A program made the position numbers and the translations under genes. 16,434 nt of DNA. Origin: CAYZUC01 sp964481705. GTDB taxonomy: Bacteria > Bacillota > Clostridia > Lachnospirales > Lachnospiraceae. The notes below the pieces were generated by a model. The model saw only the letters and a program-made list of their open reading frames with translations. It was not told the origin of the DNA and searched no databases. Location: contig CAYZUC010000063.1 in assembly GCA_964481705.1 (NCBI GenBank), forward strand, positions 1 to 16,434, read 5' to 3'. Below are positions 8,134 through 15,517 of this stretch, piece after piece. Position 1 is the stretch's first letter. Each line of letters opens with the position of its first letter.

Positions 8134-8139
8134 TCACCT
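8134..8139 (-). promoter_or_regulatory. Ribosome binding site deciding the cupin start
   Basis: AGGTGA on the minus strand, 5 bp before the TTG at 8128. It overlaps the alternative GTG start (8137), which would have no binding site of its own, so TTG is favoured. Confidence 0.5.
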
Positions 8140-8802
8140 CTATTCAAAGAAAATAAAACTATAATCTCCTTTATAACCCCATTCCTTATAGAGCCATTCC
8201 CATTCTTCTACTGAATAGTAACTAGCACAAGTCAATTGCCAGTAAAGCATATTTACTTCTTCAGTATCATTTCGGAAAGATTCCACCATAATATATGAAT
8301 TTCCTTTACTCACACGTTCAATCTCTTTAACGGCCTTTTTTAAATCAAACACTTTCAAATTATGCAAGGTCGTGAGTGAAATTACTAAATCAAAACTATT
8401 ATCCTCAAATGGTAATTTCTGGGCTTCTGCAATCTGTAAGCAATCTCTAATTTCTTCTTTTGCGTGTCCAATACCATACTCCGAAATATCGATTCCTACT
8501 ACTTCGATTCCAGGGACTACCTGTGTCAATTCAAAGAGTAAGAATGCCTTTCCGCACCCTACATCCAGCACTTTTTGTCCTGGTTTTAACTGATAATGTT
8601 TAGCTAGTTTTTCAGCTACACTTCTCCACCGTCCATCGTAATGATAGCCTCCATAGCCATATTTTCGGTCGCCATCCCAGTAATCATATCCATACTCTTT
8701 TGCCACCATGGCGCATTCAGCCTTATTATCGCTGGTTACCCTAGCCACATAATCCCTTTTTGTGCTCTTATGAAGTTCTGAAACAAAATCTATGTAACTC
8801 AT
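8140..8802 (-). CDS. Class I SAM-dependent methyltransferase
   Basis: A 220-residue methyltransferase of the Methyltransf_11/25 type. Motif I is VLDVGCGKA at residues 78-86, an acidic residue for the SAM ribose lies in VVGIDIS (Asp105), and LPFEDNSFDLVISLTTLHNL holds motifs II-III. Before the Rossmann core is an unusual Tyr/Gly/Asp-rich stretch (about residues 37-60, including YWDGDRKYGYGGYHYDGRW) that is likely substrate-specific. It presumably methylates a sugar or sugar precursor made by the cluster; the position and substrate are unknown. A GGGAG site lies 5 bp before the ATG. It follows the transketolase pair by 26 bp and precedes the cupin gene almost without a gap. Confidence 0.82.
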   Translation of the reverse strand: MSYIDFVSELHKSTKRDYVARVTSDNKAECAMVAKEYGYDYWDGDRKYGYGGYHYDGRWRSVAEKLAKHYQLKPGQKVLDVGCGKAFLLFELTQVVPGIEVVGIDISEYGIGHAKEEIRDCLQIAEAQKLPFEDNSFDLVISLTTLHNLKVFDLKKAVKEIERVSKGNSYIMVESFRNDTEEVNMLYWQLTCASYYSVEEWEWLYKEWGYKGDYSFIFFE

Positions 8803-8828
8803 CTCTACTCCCTTCGCATATAAGACAC

Positions 8829-9740
8829 TTATAGCACACTCTTAATCTTTTGATATATGTCTTCCATACCAATTTGATTTGCATTTTTCACTTGAGCATA
8901 GCTTCCATATCCTTCGGAGAAACCTCTCAATCCTACTCGAACGAATCTCGTTCCGATGCCGCTCTCTGCAATTACTTCTGCAACTGCACTTCCAAGTCCT
9001 CCAATGATATTATGGTCTTCAACCGTAACAATTACATCAGTTTCTCTTAATGATTTTACAACAATGTCTCTGTCAAAGGGTTTAATGGTATGTATATTGA
9101 CTACTTTCACAGATATCCCTTCCTGTTCCAATCTCTTTCTTACTTCCATAACATCTATTATGATATTACCCGTAGATAAGATTGTAACATCGTCTCCCTG
9201 ACATATCTCTACACCCTTTCCGATTTGAAACTCATAGTCCTTATCATATAACTCTTGTTCCCTGTTTGTACCTAGACGAATATAAACAGGTCCATTCATC
9301 TGATATGCTGCTTCGGTTGCTTTTCTGACCTCTAAAGGACTTGCTGGTGACAATATTGTAAGATTCGGCATAGAGCGTAGGCATCCAAAGTCCTCTGTTG
9401 CGTGATGAGTTGGACCTAACGCACTATAAACCATACCTGCTCCTGTACCTACCACTTTCACATTCTGATTCTGTAAACAAATATCATTTCGTATAAATTC
9501 CAAAGCCCTATATGCCAGAAAAGCACCTATTGTATAAGCAAAAGGTATTTTGCCACAGCTTGCCATACCTGCTGCCGCACCAAGCATATTGGCTTCAGAT
9601 ATTCCAAAATTTAGGTATTGTTCTCCAAGATCTGCTCGGTACTTATCATAAACAATAGCCCCATTATCTGAAATAAGAGCATAGACGTTTCTATCTTTTT
9701 TCGCTAAATCATAAAGAGCATTTAAATAGGCAGTCCTCAT
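8829..9740 (-). CDS. Transketolase, C-terminal subunit (split transketolase)
   Basis: A 303-residue protein matching the pyrimidine-binding and C-terminal domains of transketolase. The conserved catalytic Glu of the ThDP pyrimidine site is Glu49 in NFGISEANMLGAAAGMA. GPTHHATEDFG (109-119) and SPASPLEVRKA follow, and the C-terminal domain carries VTILSTGNI and VVNIHTIKPFD. It should pair with the product of the preceding gene to form a complete thiamine-diphosphate enzyme that moves two-carbon ketol units between sugar phosphates. The start overlaps the partner's stop as ATGA, with AGGA 5 bp upstream. Split transketolases occur in many anaerobes; here the glycan-locus setting suggests a dedicated biosynthetic copy rather than pentose-phosphate housekeeping. 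Confidence 0.88.
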   Translation of the reverse strand: MRTAYLNALYDLAKKDRNVYALISDNGAIVYDKYRADLGEQYLNFGISEANMLGAAAGMASCGKIPFAYTIGAFLAYRALEFIRNDICLQNQNVKVVGTGAGMVYSALGPTHHATEDFGCLRSMPNLTILSPASPLEVRKATEAAYQMNGPVYIRLGTNREQELYDKDYEFQIGKGVEICQGDDVTILSTGNIIIDVMEVRKRLEQEGISVKVVNIHTIKPFDRDIVVKSLRETDVIVTVEDHNIIGGLGSAVAEVIAESGIGTRFVRVGLRGFSEGYGSYAQVKNANQIGMEDIYQKIKSVL

Positions 9741-10570
9741 TGTATTCCTAACTCCTCTCTTTTGATTCCCAATTCCTGCATTAAAATTGGCAATTCCTGC
9801 TCATTTGGCATTCTATAATGCCATATTGGAACTCCTTCCATAAAGGAAACACCTTTTCCTTTTATAGTATTAGCTATGATTAACGTTGGTTGTTTCTCAG
9901 CTCTTATCATTAATGCTTCTGCAATTTCATCCACATCGTGTCCATTTATTTCTACCACATTCCATCCGAAAGCATTCCATTTGTCTATAAATGGTCTCAT
10001 ATCTACAATAGATTCTAGCCTGTCCATTGCCTGTAGTTTATTATGATCTACGATTACAGTTAGATTGTCTAATTTAAGCGTTGGTGCCGACAAGGCTCCC
10101 TCCCATATAGATCCTTCCTGACATTCTCCATCTCCGAGAATCACATATGTATGATTACTTTTTTTATCAATTTTGTTTGCCAGGGCAATTCCAATTCCAA
10201 AAGACAGTCCATGTCCCAACGCTCCTGTAGATGCTTCTACACCGGGAATTGCTCCCATACGAGGATGCCCGCCCAATACTGAATCAGGTTGACATACTTT
10301 CTTCAACATATCTTTTGAAAAGAATCCCGCCTCACTCAGAGTTGCGTACAAAGCAAGTGCTGCATGTCCCTTGCTAAGAATAACTTTATCTCTTTCATCC
10401 CAATTTGGATTAGTTACATCAAATCTAATAACATCTCCAAAATACAATGTACCCAGAATATCAGCCACTGAAAACGCCGCCCCCATATGTCCACCACCAG
10501 CATAATATGCCTCAATAAAAATACTCTTTCGAATTTCTTTACATGCTTCTTCAACCTTTTCTTTATTCAT
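9737..10570 (-). CDS. Transketolase, N-terminal subunit (split transketolase)
   Basis: A 277-residue protein equal to the diphosphate-binding domain of transketolase. The ThDP motif is LGDGECQEGSIWEGA, with GDG at 146-148, ending at Asn177 in VDHNK. Substrate and cofactor histidines appear in GGHMG, SKGHAALALYA, LGGHPRMG and GALGHGLSFGIGIA. Together with the next gene it makes one heteromeric transketolase. The ATG at 10570 is preferred because GAGGG (10577-10581) is 6 bp upstream; another ATG two codons earlier directly abuts that site. GC content is clearly higher here than in the right-end glycosyltransferase genes. A 1-deoxyxylulose-5-phosphate synthase is unlikely, since that enzyme is one longer chain. 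Confidence 0.88.
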   Translation of the reverse strand: MNKEKVEEACKEIRKSIFIEAYYAGGGHMGAAFSVADILGTLYFGDVIRFDVTNPNWDERDKVILSKGHAALALYATLSEAGFFSKDMLKKVCQPDSVLGGHPRMGAIPGVEASTGALGHGLSFGIGIALANKIDKKSNHTYVILGDGECQEGSIWEGALSAPTLKLDNLTVIVDHNKLQAMDRLESIVDMRPFIDKWNAFGWNVVEINGHDVDEIAEALMIRAEKQPTLIIANTIKGKGVSFMEGVPIWHYRMPNEQELPILMQELGIKREELGIQ

Positions 10571-10583
10571 TTGCATCCCTCAT

Positions 10584-11660
10584 CTAAATAAAATTTATTT
10601 GATTCTGATCAAGGCTATATAATGTATTCAATAGAATGTTTCTATCATCATAGACACAATGATGACAACATTCTTTCATCGCATCAAATTCCTGATATCG
10701 TTTCGTCACCTCCGGTGAAAACCAAAGCTTTTTAAATGACTGTGTACTCAAATCTCCCACAATACCGGAACTTACATATGCTTTATCATGGCAAAAATAT
10801 ACTTTACTGTCTGCTGCGATCGTCGTCACTAGATTACTAACATAGCATTTATGATACTGTCTCTCAAATAACATCGCCGTATCAAAATCACCCTCATACT
10901 TATTAATTACCTTAAAGGTATCATCTTCCAATTCCTGAGCTCTATGAAGTTGTTCAATGACACTTTCTTTAAATGCTGCGTGGTATTCAAACAGGTTCTT
11001 TGTAATACGCGCAGCAAACTTAATATGATTAACACCAAGTTCTTTCATGAGTTTTGCCATATCATAAACTTGATCAGCATTCTCATGGTTTATAACAAAA
11101 TTAATACCAAATTCACATTGCTTTGATTTTATATCAGCAAAATTTTTAATATTATCACAAACCTCACTGAATGCCGTTATCGGAATATTCCTTACTCGTG
11201 CATACGTCTCAGCATCAGCAGAGTCACAAGAAATACGTACCCACTTGGCATTCTTTAGAACTTCTGCACGTTCTCCCTTAAGTAACTGACCATTCGTGAT
11301 AATTGATATCTCTACTCCAGCATCCAACATCCCCTTCATTGTCTCAATAATATAGGGGTATACCAACGGTTCTCCACCACCGCTAAATGTAACTGCCTTC
11401 ACTCCCATTTCTTTAAAATCCGAGATGATTTCCTTCATTTTTTCCCAAGGAATCTGGTCTTGTCTATTTACTATATCTCTTAACCCCAATTCGCTATCCG
11501 CATAACTACAATAATAGCAATGATGATTACAGAAGTTTGTAGGTTTAAGTCTTACATAGATAGGTGCAATTCTCTCTCCTTTATGTATAGAATTTAGTTT
11601 CTCTGCATGAGCAAATATTTTCAGATTACTATACGGTGTTGCTGCTGTGTTTGTACTCAT
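10584..11660 (-). CDS. Radical SAM enzyme with C-terminal auxiliary-cluster region
   Basis: A 358-residue radical SAM protein. CX3CX2C is Cys44/Cys48/Cys51 (CNHHCYYC), and SGGGEP is at about 93-98. The C-terminal part has Cys272, Cys290 and a CCHHC group (331-335), suggesting a SPASM or twitch domain with at least one further iron-sulfur cluster. It is a paralog of the next upstream gene: both share a GExIxPI lead-in to CNH-CxxC, GVK before the GGEP motif, and a C-terminal NFI ending. The reaction is unknown. Position immediately upstream of the transketolase pair suggests a sugar-related substrate. Start choice is uncertain: an ATG at 11666 is only 3 bp from AGGAG, while the ATG at 11660 is 9 bp away and was chosen. 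Confidence 0.82.
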   Translation of the reverse strand: MSTNTAATPYSNLKIFAHAEKLNSIHKGERIAPIYVRLKPTNFCNHHCYYCSYADSELGLRDIVNRQDQIPWEKMKEIISDFKEMGVKAVTFSGGGEPLVYPYIIETMKGMLDAGVEISIITNGQLLKGERAEVLKNAKWVRISCDSADAETYARVRNIPITAFSEVCDNIKNFADIKSKQCEFGINFVINHENADQVYDMAKLMKELGVNHIKFAARITKNLFEYHAAFKESVIEQLHRAQELEDDTFKVINKYEGDFDTAMLFERQYHKCYVSNLVTTIAADSKVYFCHDKAYVSSGIVGDLSTQSFKKLWFSPEVTKRYQEFDAMKECCHHCVYDDRNILLNTLYSLDQNQINFI

Positions 11661-11686
11661 TTTCATACTCTCCTATTGTTAAAATA

Positions 11687-12748
11687 CTAAATAAAATTGA
11701 CATGTTCTCCCGGATGAGTCAGTTCATCAAGATATTTATTCATTTCATCAAGTCTGCATAACTCTCTACAATTTTTTTCCAGATCCATGTGCATAAAATA
11801 ATCTACAATTTTCTTTCTTCTTTCGCCTTCCCATATCTGAACAAAACTCTCATGATTCAAATTTCCATATGCAAAATCTTCTTTTCCCATAAATACGATG
11901 CATGGCCACAAATTCCCTTTCGCATCAATATAGACCATAAATGGAAGTGCCAGACATTGTTTATAGTCCCTCTTGCACTCCAATTTCTGCATAGAATGTG
12001 CTCTGAAATAAACCTTAAAGAATTCTGTTTGTAGTTCTTTCACTTCTTGCTCCAAATCTAACATTTCATGATAGTCGACCTGAAGAATCTGTTCACTTTG
12101 AGGATGTTGCGAAAAAGGTTTGATTGTAAAATAATCTACTCCTATTTTGCGTAATTCCTTTCCCATTTGAACAATTTCATCTTTATTATCGGGCAAAAGC
12201 AGTAACTGAACGCCGATTGTCGTACTGGCATTCTGTTCTTTTCTTACTCTGACTGCCTCCTGCATATTATTTAACACTTTCTGCAGATCACCGTCTTTAC
12301 CTCTTTGTATTTTATTATATGTATCATTGTTAATTCCTGCTGTACTGAACCTCACCCAGGTTAAAGATTTTAAACACTCTCTAGATATCTCAGGGGTAAG
12401 TAAAACTCCATTCGTCGACATTGCAGTATCTATACCTAATGCTTTTGTCTTGTTAATTATCTCCGTAGCTGCTTTATGAATAAGAGGTTCTCCCTCTCCA
12501 GCATAGATAATACTCTTTACACCCTTCCTTGATATTTGCATCAAATTATCAAGAAGCATGTTCTCATCAAGCATTGTTGATTTGTAACCAGTATAATCTA
12601 CTGCACAAAACACACAGCGATGATTGCACGCATTTGTTAATCCAATTTCCAATTCAATAGGATAAATATTTTCACCATTCTTCCATCTTGATACAACATC
12701 CGGATGATATATTAGTTTGTGTGAGTCAATTCTGATTTTATCACTCAT
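11687..12748 (-). CDS. Radical SAM enzyme, paralog of its downstream neighbour
   Basis: A 353-residue radical SAM protein with CX3CX2C at Cys41/Cys45/Cys48 (CNHRCVFC) and AGEGEP around 83-88. The C-terminal cysteines (Cys255, Cys273, Cys327, Cys331) and the phrase YIDAKGNLWPC are typical of SPASM-type auxiliary cluster domains. Function and substrate are unknown; the family modifies peptides, sugars and cofactors by radical chemistry. The ATG at 12748 is supported by GAGGG (12756-12760), 7 bp upstream; an ATG seven codons earlier has no binding site. It lies 26 bp from its paralog, consistent with tandem duplication and divergence, or with recruitment of two related enzymes to sequential steps. 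Confidence 0.82.
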   Translation of the reverse strand: MSDKIRIDSHKLIYHPDVVSRWKNGENIYPIELEIGLTNACNHRCVFCAVDYTGYKSTMLDENMLLDNLMQISRKGVKSIIYAGEGEPLIHKAATEIINKTKALGIDTAMSTNGVLLTPEISRECLKSLTWVRFSTAGINNDTYNKIQRGKDGDLQKVLNNMQEAVRVRKEQNASTTIGVQLLLLPDNKDEIVQMGKELRKIGVDYFTIKPFSQHPQSEQILQVDYHEMLDLEQEVKELQTEFFKVYFRAHSMQKLECKRDYKQCLALPFMVYIDAKGNLWPCIVFMGKEDFAYGNLNHESFVQIWEGERRKKIVDYFMHMDLEKNCRELCRLDEMNKYLDELTHPGEHVNFI

Positions 12749-12820
12749 TAGTTTTCCCTCTACAATCATTATCTTAATAAAATCCCTATGAATTTCTGAG
12801 AATTCACATTTCTCTTCTTC

Positions 12821-14098
12821 CTATGAATTAAGTATTTCATCAATGGAAATTATTTTGCTAAATCCTTTGGATTCCAAACTAAATCTGATTTCATTAAACA
12901 GATTCATCGGAGTAACCACTACCCCATCATAGATAATTGATTGCACATTCTTATCACTTGATATGTATGGAATTGATTTCGGTAATTCATTTACTACTTG
13001 CTTATCTATGATACCTACAATTTCCACTTCACTGTCCATTAACTCTCTGACCAAATACTTACCTATTCTTCCATAGCCATAAATTATGACTTTCTTCATT
13101 TTGAATTTCTCAAATTTAGAACCTATTGATATTCCATACGTAACCAAATCCAAGAATTTACATAGTGTATTATAATACGTCTTGTATTTATCTCTGCAAA
13201 TAAGTTGTGAGTTAATCCAATCAATTTTCTGTGGAAGTGATAATAGCATCTCATTATAGAAAGGTGTACCCTCCGCATACTTCCACCACAGTCCATATAT
13301 TTCAGGCATTGGAGTGTCAAGTGTCTCCCATGGTTTGTCATATCCACAATAATGAATTACTTTTACGTTTTCCTTTACCCAAGCAACTGATTTTCCTACC
13401 CCATTATGGTATGGCATAAATTGATACAAGTACTTATCATCTGCCCATATCTTCATGTTATCTGAAAGAACATAATTGTAAAAATCTTGTTCTGGAAAGA
13501 CAAAGGGAAATTGACTCATTATGCTAATTGTTTTTTCTAAAGAAACTAATGATCGTAAAACTGGTAGATTCATTACAACAAATCCCACACAAAAATATTT
13601 CTCCTTAGGATTCCTATTACACATTGTATTAAAATCACTAATACTCTTCCTAAATCCCTCTCTTTGCCAATCATTTACTGCATCAATTTCCGTTGCAGCT
13701 TCTACAACCATACATGCTTTTCCTTGAAAATCCCGAGAATAATACTCATAAATATCTCCATTAATACAAGAATCAATATCTATTATGAGTACTCTTTCTA
13801 TATCGTCAGGGAGAACATATGGTGCAAGTAATCTATAGTATATTTCTTTACACCACCTATGTATAACCTGAAAATCATCCAACTTGCTCGTATCCATTCT
13901 TATAGAATGAAGAAATGCTTTTTTTTCAATAATATAGTCTTCTAGTTCTTGAACATTCTCATCTGATAATTCATCGTGTAAAAGCCACCAGTGGATTTCT
14001 ACATCTGGATGAATCTGAAACATATTATTAATTAACACAAAAAAAGCTTTATAATACGACATATTAAGTACTATCAAACAATCCATTCGCTTACTCAT
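12821..14098 (-). CDS. GT8-type glycosyltransferase with C-terminal Rossmann-like module
   Basis: A 425-residue fusion. Residues about 5-290 form a glycosyltransferase family 8 (GT-A) domain: RVLIIDIDSCINGDI contains the metal-binding DxD (Asp107/Asp109), FPEQDFYN is the later acidic motif, and VIHYCGYDKPW (about 247-257) is the classic HxxGxxKPW metal and donor site. GT8 enzymes transfer sugar from UDP-linked donors with retention. Residues about 334-425 form a second small domain starting KKVIIYGYGRIGKYLV, a GxGxxG Rossmann-type nucleotide-binding turn, followed by IVGIIDK. Its role is unknown. GGAGG (14107-14111), 8 bp upstream, supports the ATG at 14098 over one five codons earlier that overlaps the site. 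The gene is AT-richer than those downstream. Confidence 0.83.
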   Translation of the reverse strand: MSKRMDCLIVLNMSYYKAFFVLINNMFQIHPDVEIHWWLLHDELSDENVQELEDYIIEKKAFLHSIRMDTSKLDDFQVIHRWCKEIYYRLLAPYVLPDDIERVLIIDIDSCINGDIYEYYSRDFQGKACMVVEAATEIDAVNDWQREGFRKSISDFNTMCNRNPKEKYFCVGFVVMNLPVLRSLVSLEKTISIMSQFPFVFPEQDFYNYVLSDNMKIWADDKYLYQFMPYHNGVGKSVAWVKENVKVIHYCGYDKPWETLDTPMPEIYGLWWKYAEGTPFYNEMLLSLPQKIDWINSQLICRDKYKTYYNTLCKFLDLVTYGISIGSKFEKFKMKKVIIYGYGRIGKYLVRELMDSEVEIVGIIDKQVVNELPKSIPYISSDKNVQSIIYDGVVVTPMNLFNEIRFSLESKGFSKIISIDEILNS

Positions 14099-14159
14099 CT
14101 TATACTCCTCCATTTTAACTATGCATTTACGTACTTATCCTTTAACAATAAATAATCTT

Positions 14160-15470
14160 TCAATCCTCTTTCTCCAGCAAGTAATGATTATCTCTCAAAA
14201 ATTTGCAACCCACTCGTATAGGAAATGAATCTATATCATTCCTCTTTGTCTCTTTACACCATTGCTCAAACTTATCTAAATAACGTTTTCTGTTATCAAC
14301 ATCCTCTTCTGTATCAATCCATGTCCCATTCAGTCTTTCATTCATCTCTGTTACTACATCTAATACTTCTTCTTGAGTATTGTTAACAACGCATATCTTC
14401 ATCTTTCTGTAAAATTTTCCATCTCTTTCCTTACATCTTTCCAAATTCCAAATCTCTTCAAGATTTAAAAATCTTTTCTTTGTATCACTCCATAATTTCT
14501 TAAATATGCAGATATCCTCTTTTTTATAAATTCGCCTTAAAATCATCAATGGATTAGGAATGAAATTCACAAACACTACTGGTTTTCCCAACATTTGTGG
14601 TATCTGTGCTACTCCTCCAAAATCACCAAAATAAAATCTACAATTACTAAATAAATACCAATCAAGAAATTCATCATAGTATTTCCCACTATAATTAATA
14701 TATTCGCTGTTCTCAATTATATTAGTATCTTCATACTCTTTACCCATCAATACACATGAAAGTCCCTGTTTGTTACAATACCTTATGCTCTCCCTAAAAT
14801 CATTCAATTTACAATTTCTGTATTCGTGATAAGATATATCACTATTTGGCATATTCTTCTTCAAATAAGCTTGATCTCTTCCTGCAAAACATACATAATT
14901 TTCCTTTAAGTTCATTTTTCTAACCATTGCTTTTCCCATCATAATTTCATATGACGTCATATGGATAGTTGGTGCGTTCATCTTTACAAAATACATTCTA
15001 TGAAATTGCTTTTCTCCTACGTGGTTGACATAATAATCTATATTGTCAAATTCCAAACGTTCTCTATGATACTTGAAGATGTATTTCCATTCATTCAAGT
15101 TGTCTTCATTTATTATGGTAAATTCTCGAGAAAATCCTTTTAAAATACTCATATTGGTTTGCATAAAATTATCTTTTTGTGGAATAAAAACCGGAAGAAT
15201 TCCCAGTTTACTATACTTTTCCAAATCTCGGATAATTTCCAGTGACATGAAGATAAATTCTCCAATTCTAGATGTCCATATCCAAAATACTTTAATTCTC
15301 TTATAGACAAGTATTCGTCGAATCTCGCTTTTCATTACTCGATTCTTATTTAAACATATATTATCTGACACTCCGGCAATTAGTTCATGTGGCTTTGACT
15401 CTCCAATAACACCTTTATTAACCGAAATTCTCTCAATAAAATTCAATAATGAAATTGGCAAGTTACTCAT
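14160..15470 (-). CDS. TIGR04372-type putative glycosyltransferase
   Basis: A 436-residue protein resembling the TIGR04372 family of putative glycosyltransferases found in surface polysaccharide loci. Typical landmarks are CFAGRDQAYL (about 194-203), YRNCKLNDF (217-225) followed by a helix and SCVLMGKE, then FGDFGGVAQIP (281-291) and GKPVVFVNFIPNP, which look like the donor-binding half of a GT-B fold. No signal peptide is present. The donor and acceptor are unknown. A GGGAG site lies 4 bp before the ATG. The gene is very AT-rich and Lys/Asn/Ile-heavy, like its two neighbours, which suggests an origin different from the middle of the operon. Confidence 0.7.
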   Translation of the reverse strand: MSNLPISLLNFIERISVNKGVIGESKPHELIAGVSDNICLNKNRVMKSEIRRILVYKRIKVFWIWTSRIGEFIFMSLEIIRDLEKYSKLGILPVFIPQKDNFMQTNMSILKGFSREFTIINEDNLNEWKYIFKYHRERLEFDNIDYYVNHVGEKQFHRMYFVKMNAPTIHMTSYEIMMGKAMVRKMNLKENYVCFAGRDQAYLKKNMPNSDISYHEYRNCKLNDFRESIRYCNKQGLSCVLMGKEYEDTNIIENSEYINYSGKYYDEFLDWYLFSNCRFYFGDFGGVAQIPQMLGKPVVFVNFIPNPLMILRRIYKKEDICIFKKLWSDTKKRFLNLEEIWNLERCKERDGKFYRKMKICVVNNTQEEVLDVVTEMNERLNGTWIDTEEDVDNRKRYLDKFEQWCKETKRNDIDSFPIRVGCKFLRDNHYLLEKED

Positions 15471-15517
15471 CTTACTCCCTTCTATATAACTAAAGTATTT
15501 TCTTGATTAATCCATTT

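Noticed and set aside
8829..10570. 1-deoxy-D-xylulose-5-phosphate synthase
   Set aside because: Two separate subunits of about 277 and 303 residues with transketolase-type motifs fit a split transketolase better than the longer single-chain Dxs.
12785..12829. Direct repeat of CCTATGAATT at 12785 and 12820, with a short inverted repeat (GAATTTCTGAGAATTC) between
   Set aside because: Too short for an attachment site or terminator in AT-rich DNA; likely chance.
14160..15470. Polysaccharide pyruvyl transferase
   Set aside because: The AGRD, YRN and GKPVVFVN pattern fits TIGR04372-type putative glycosyltransferases better.
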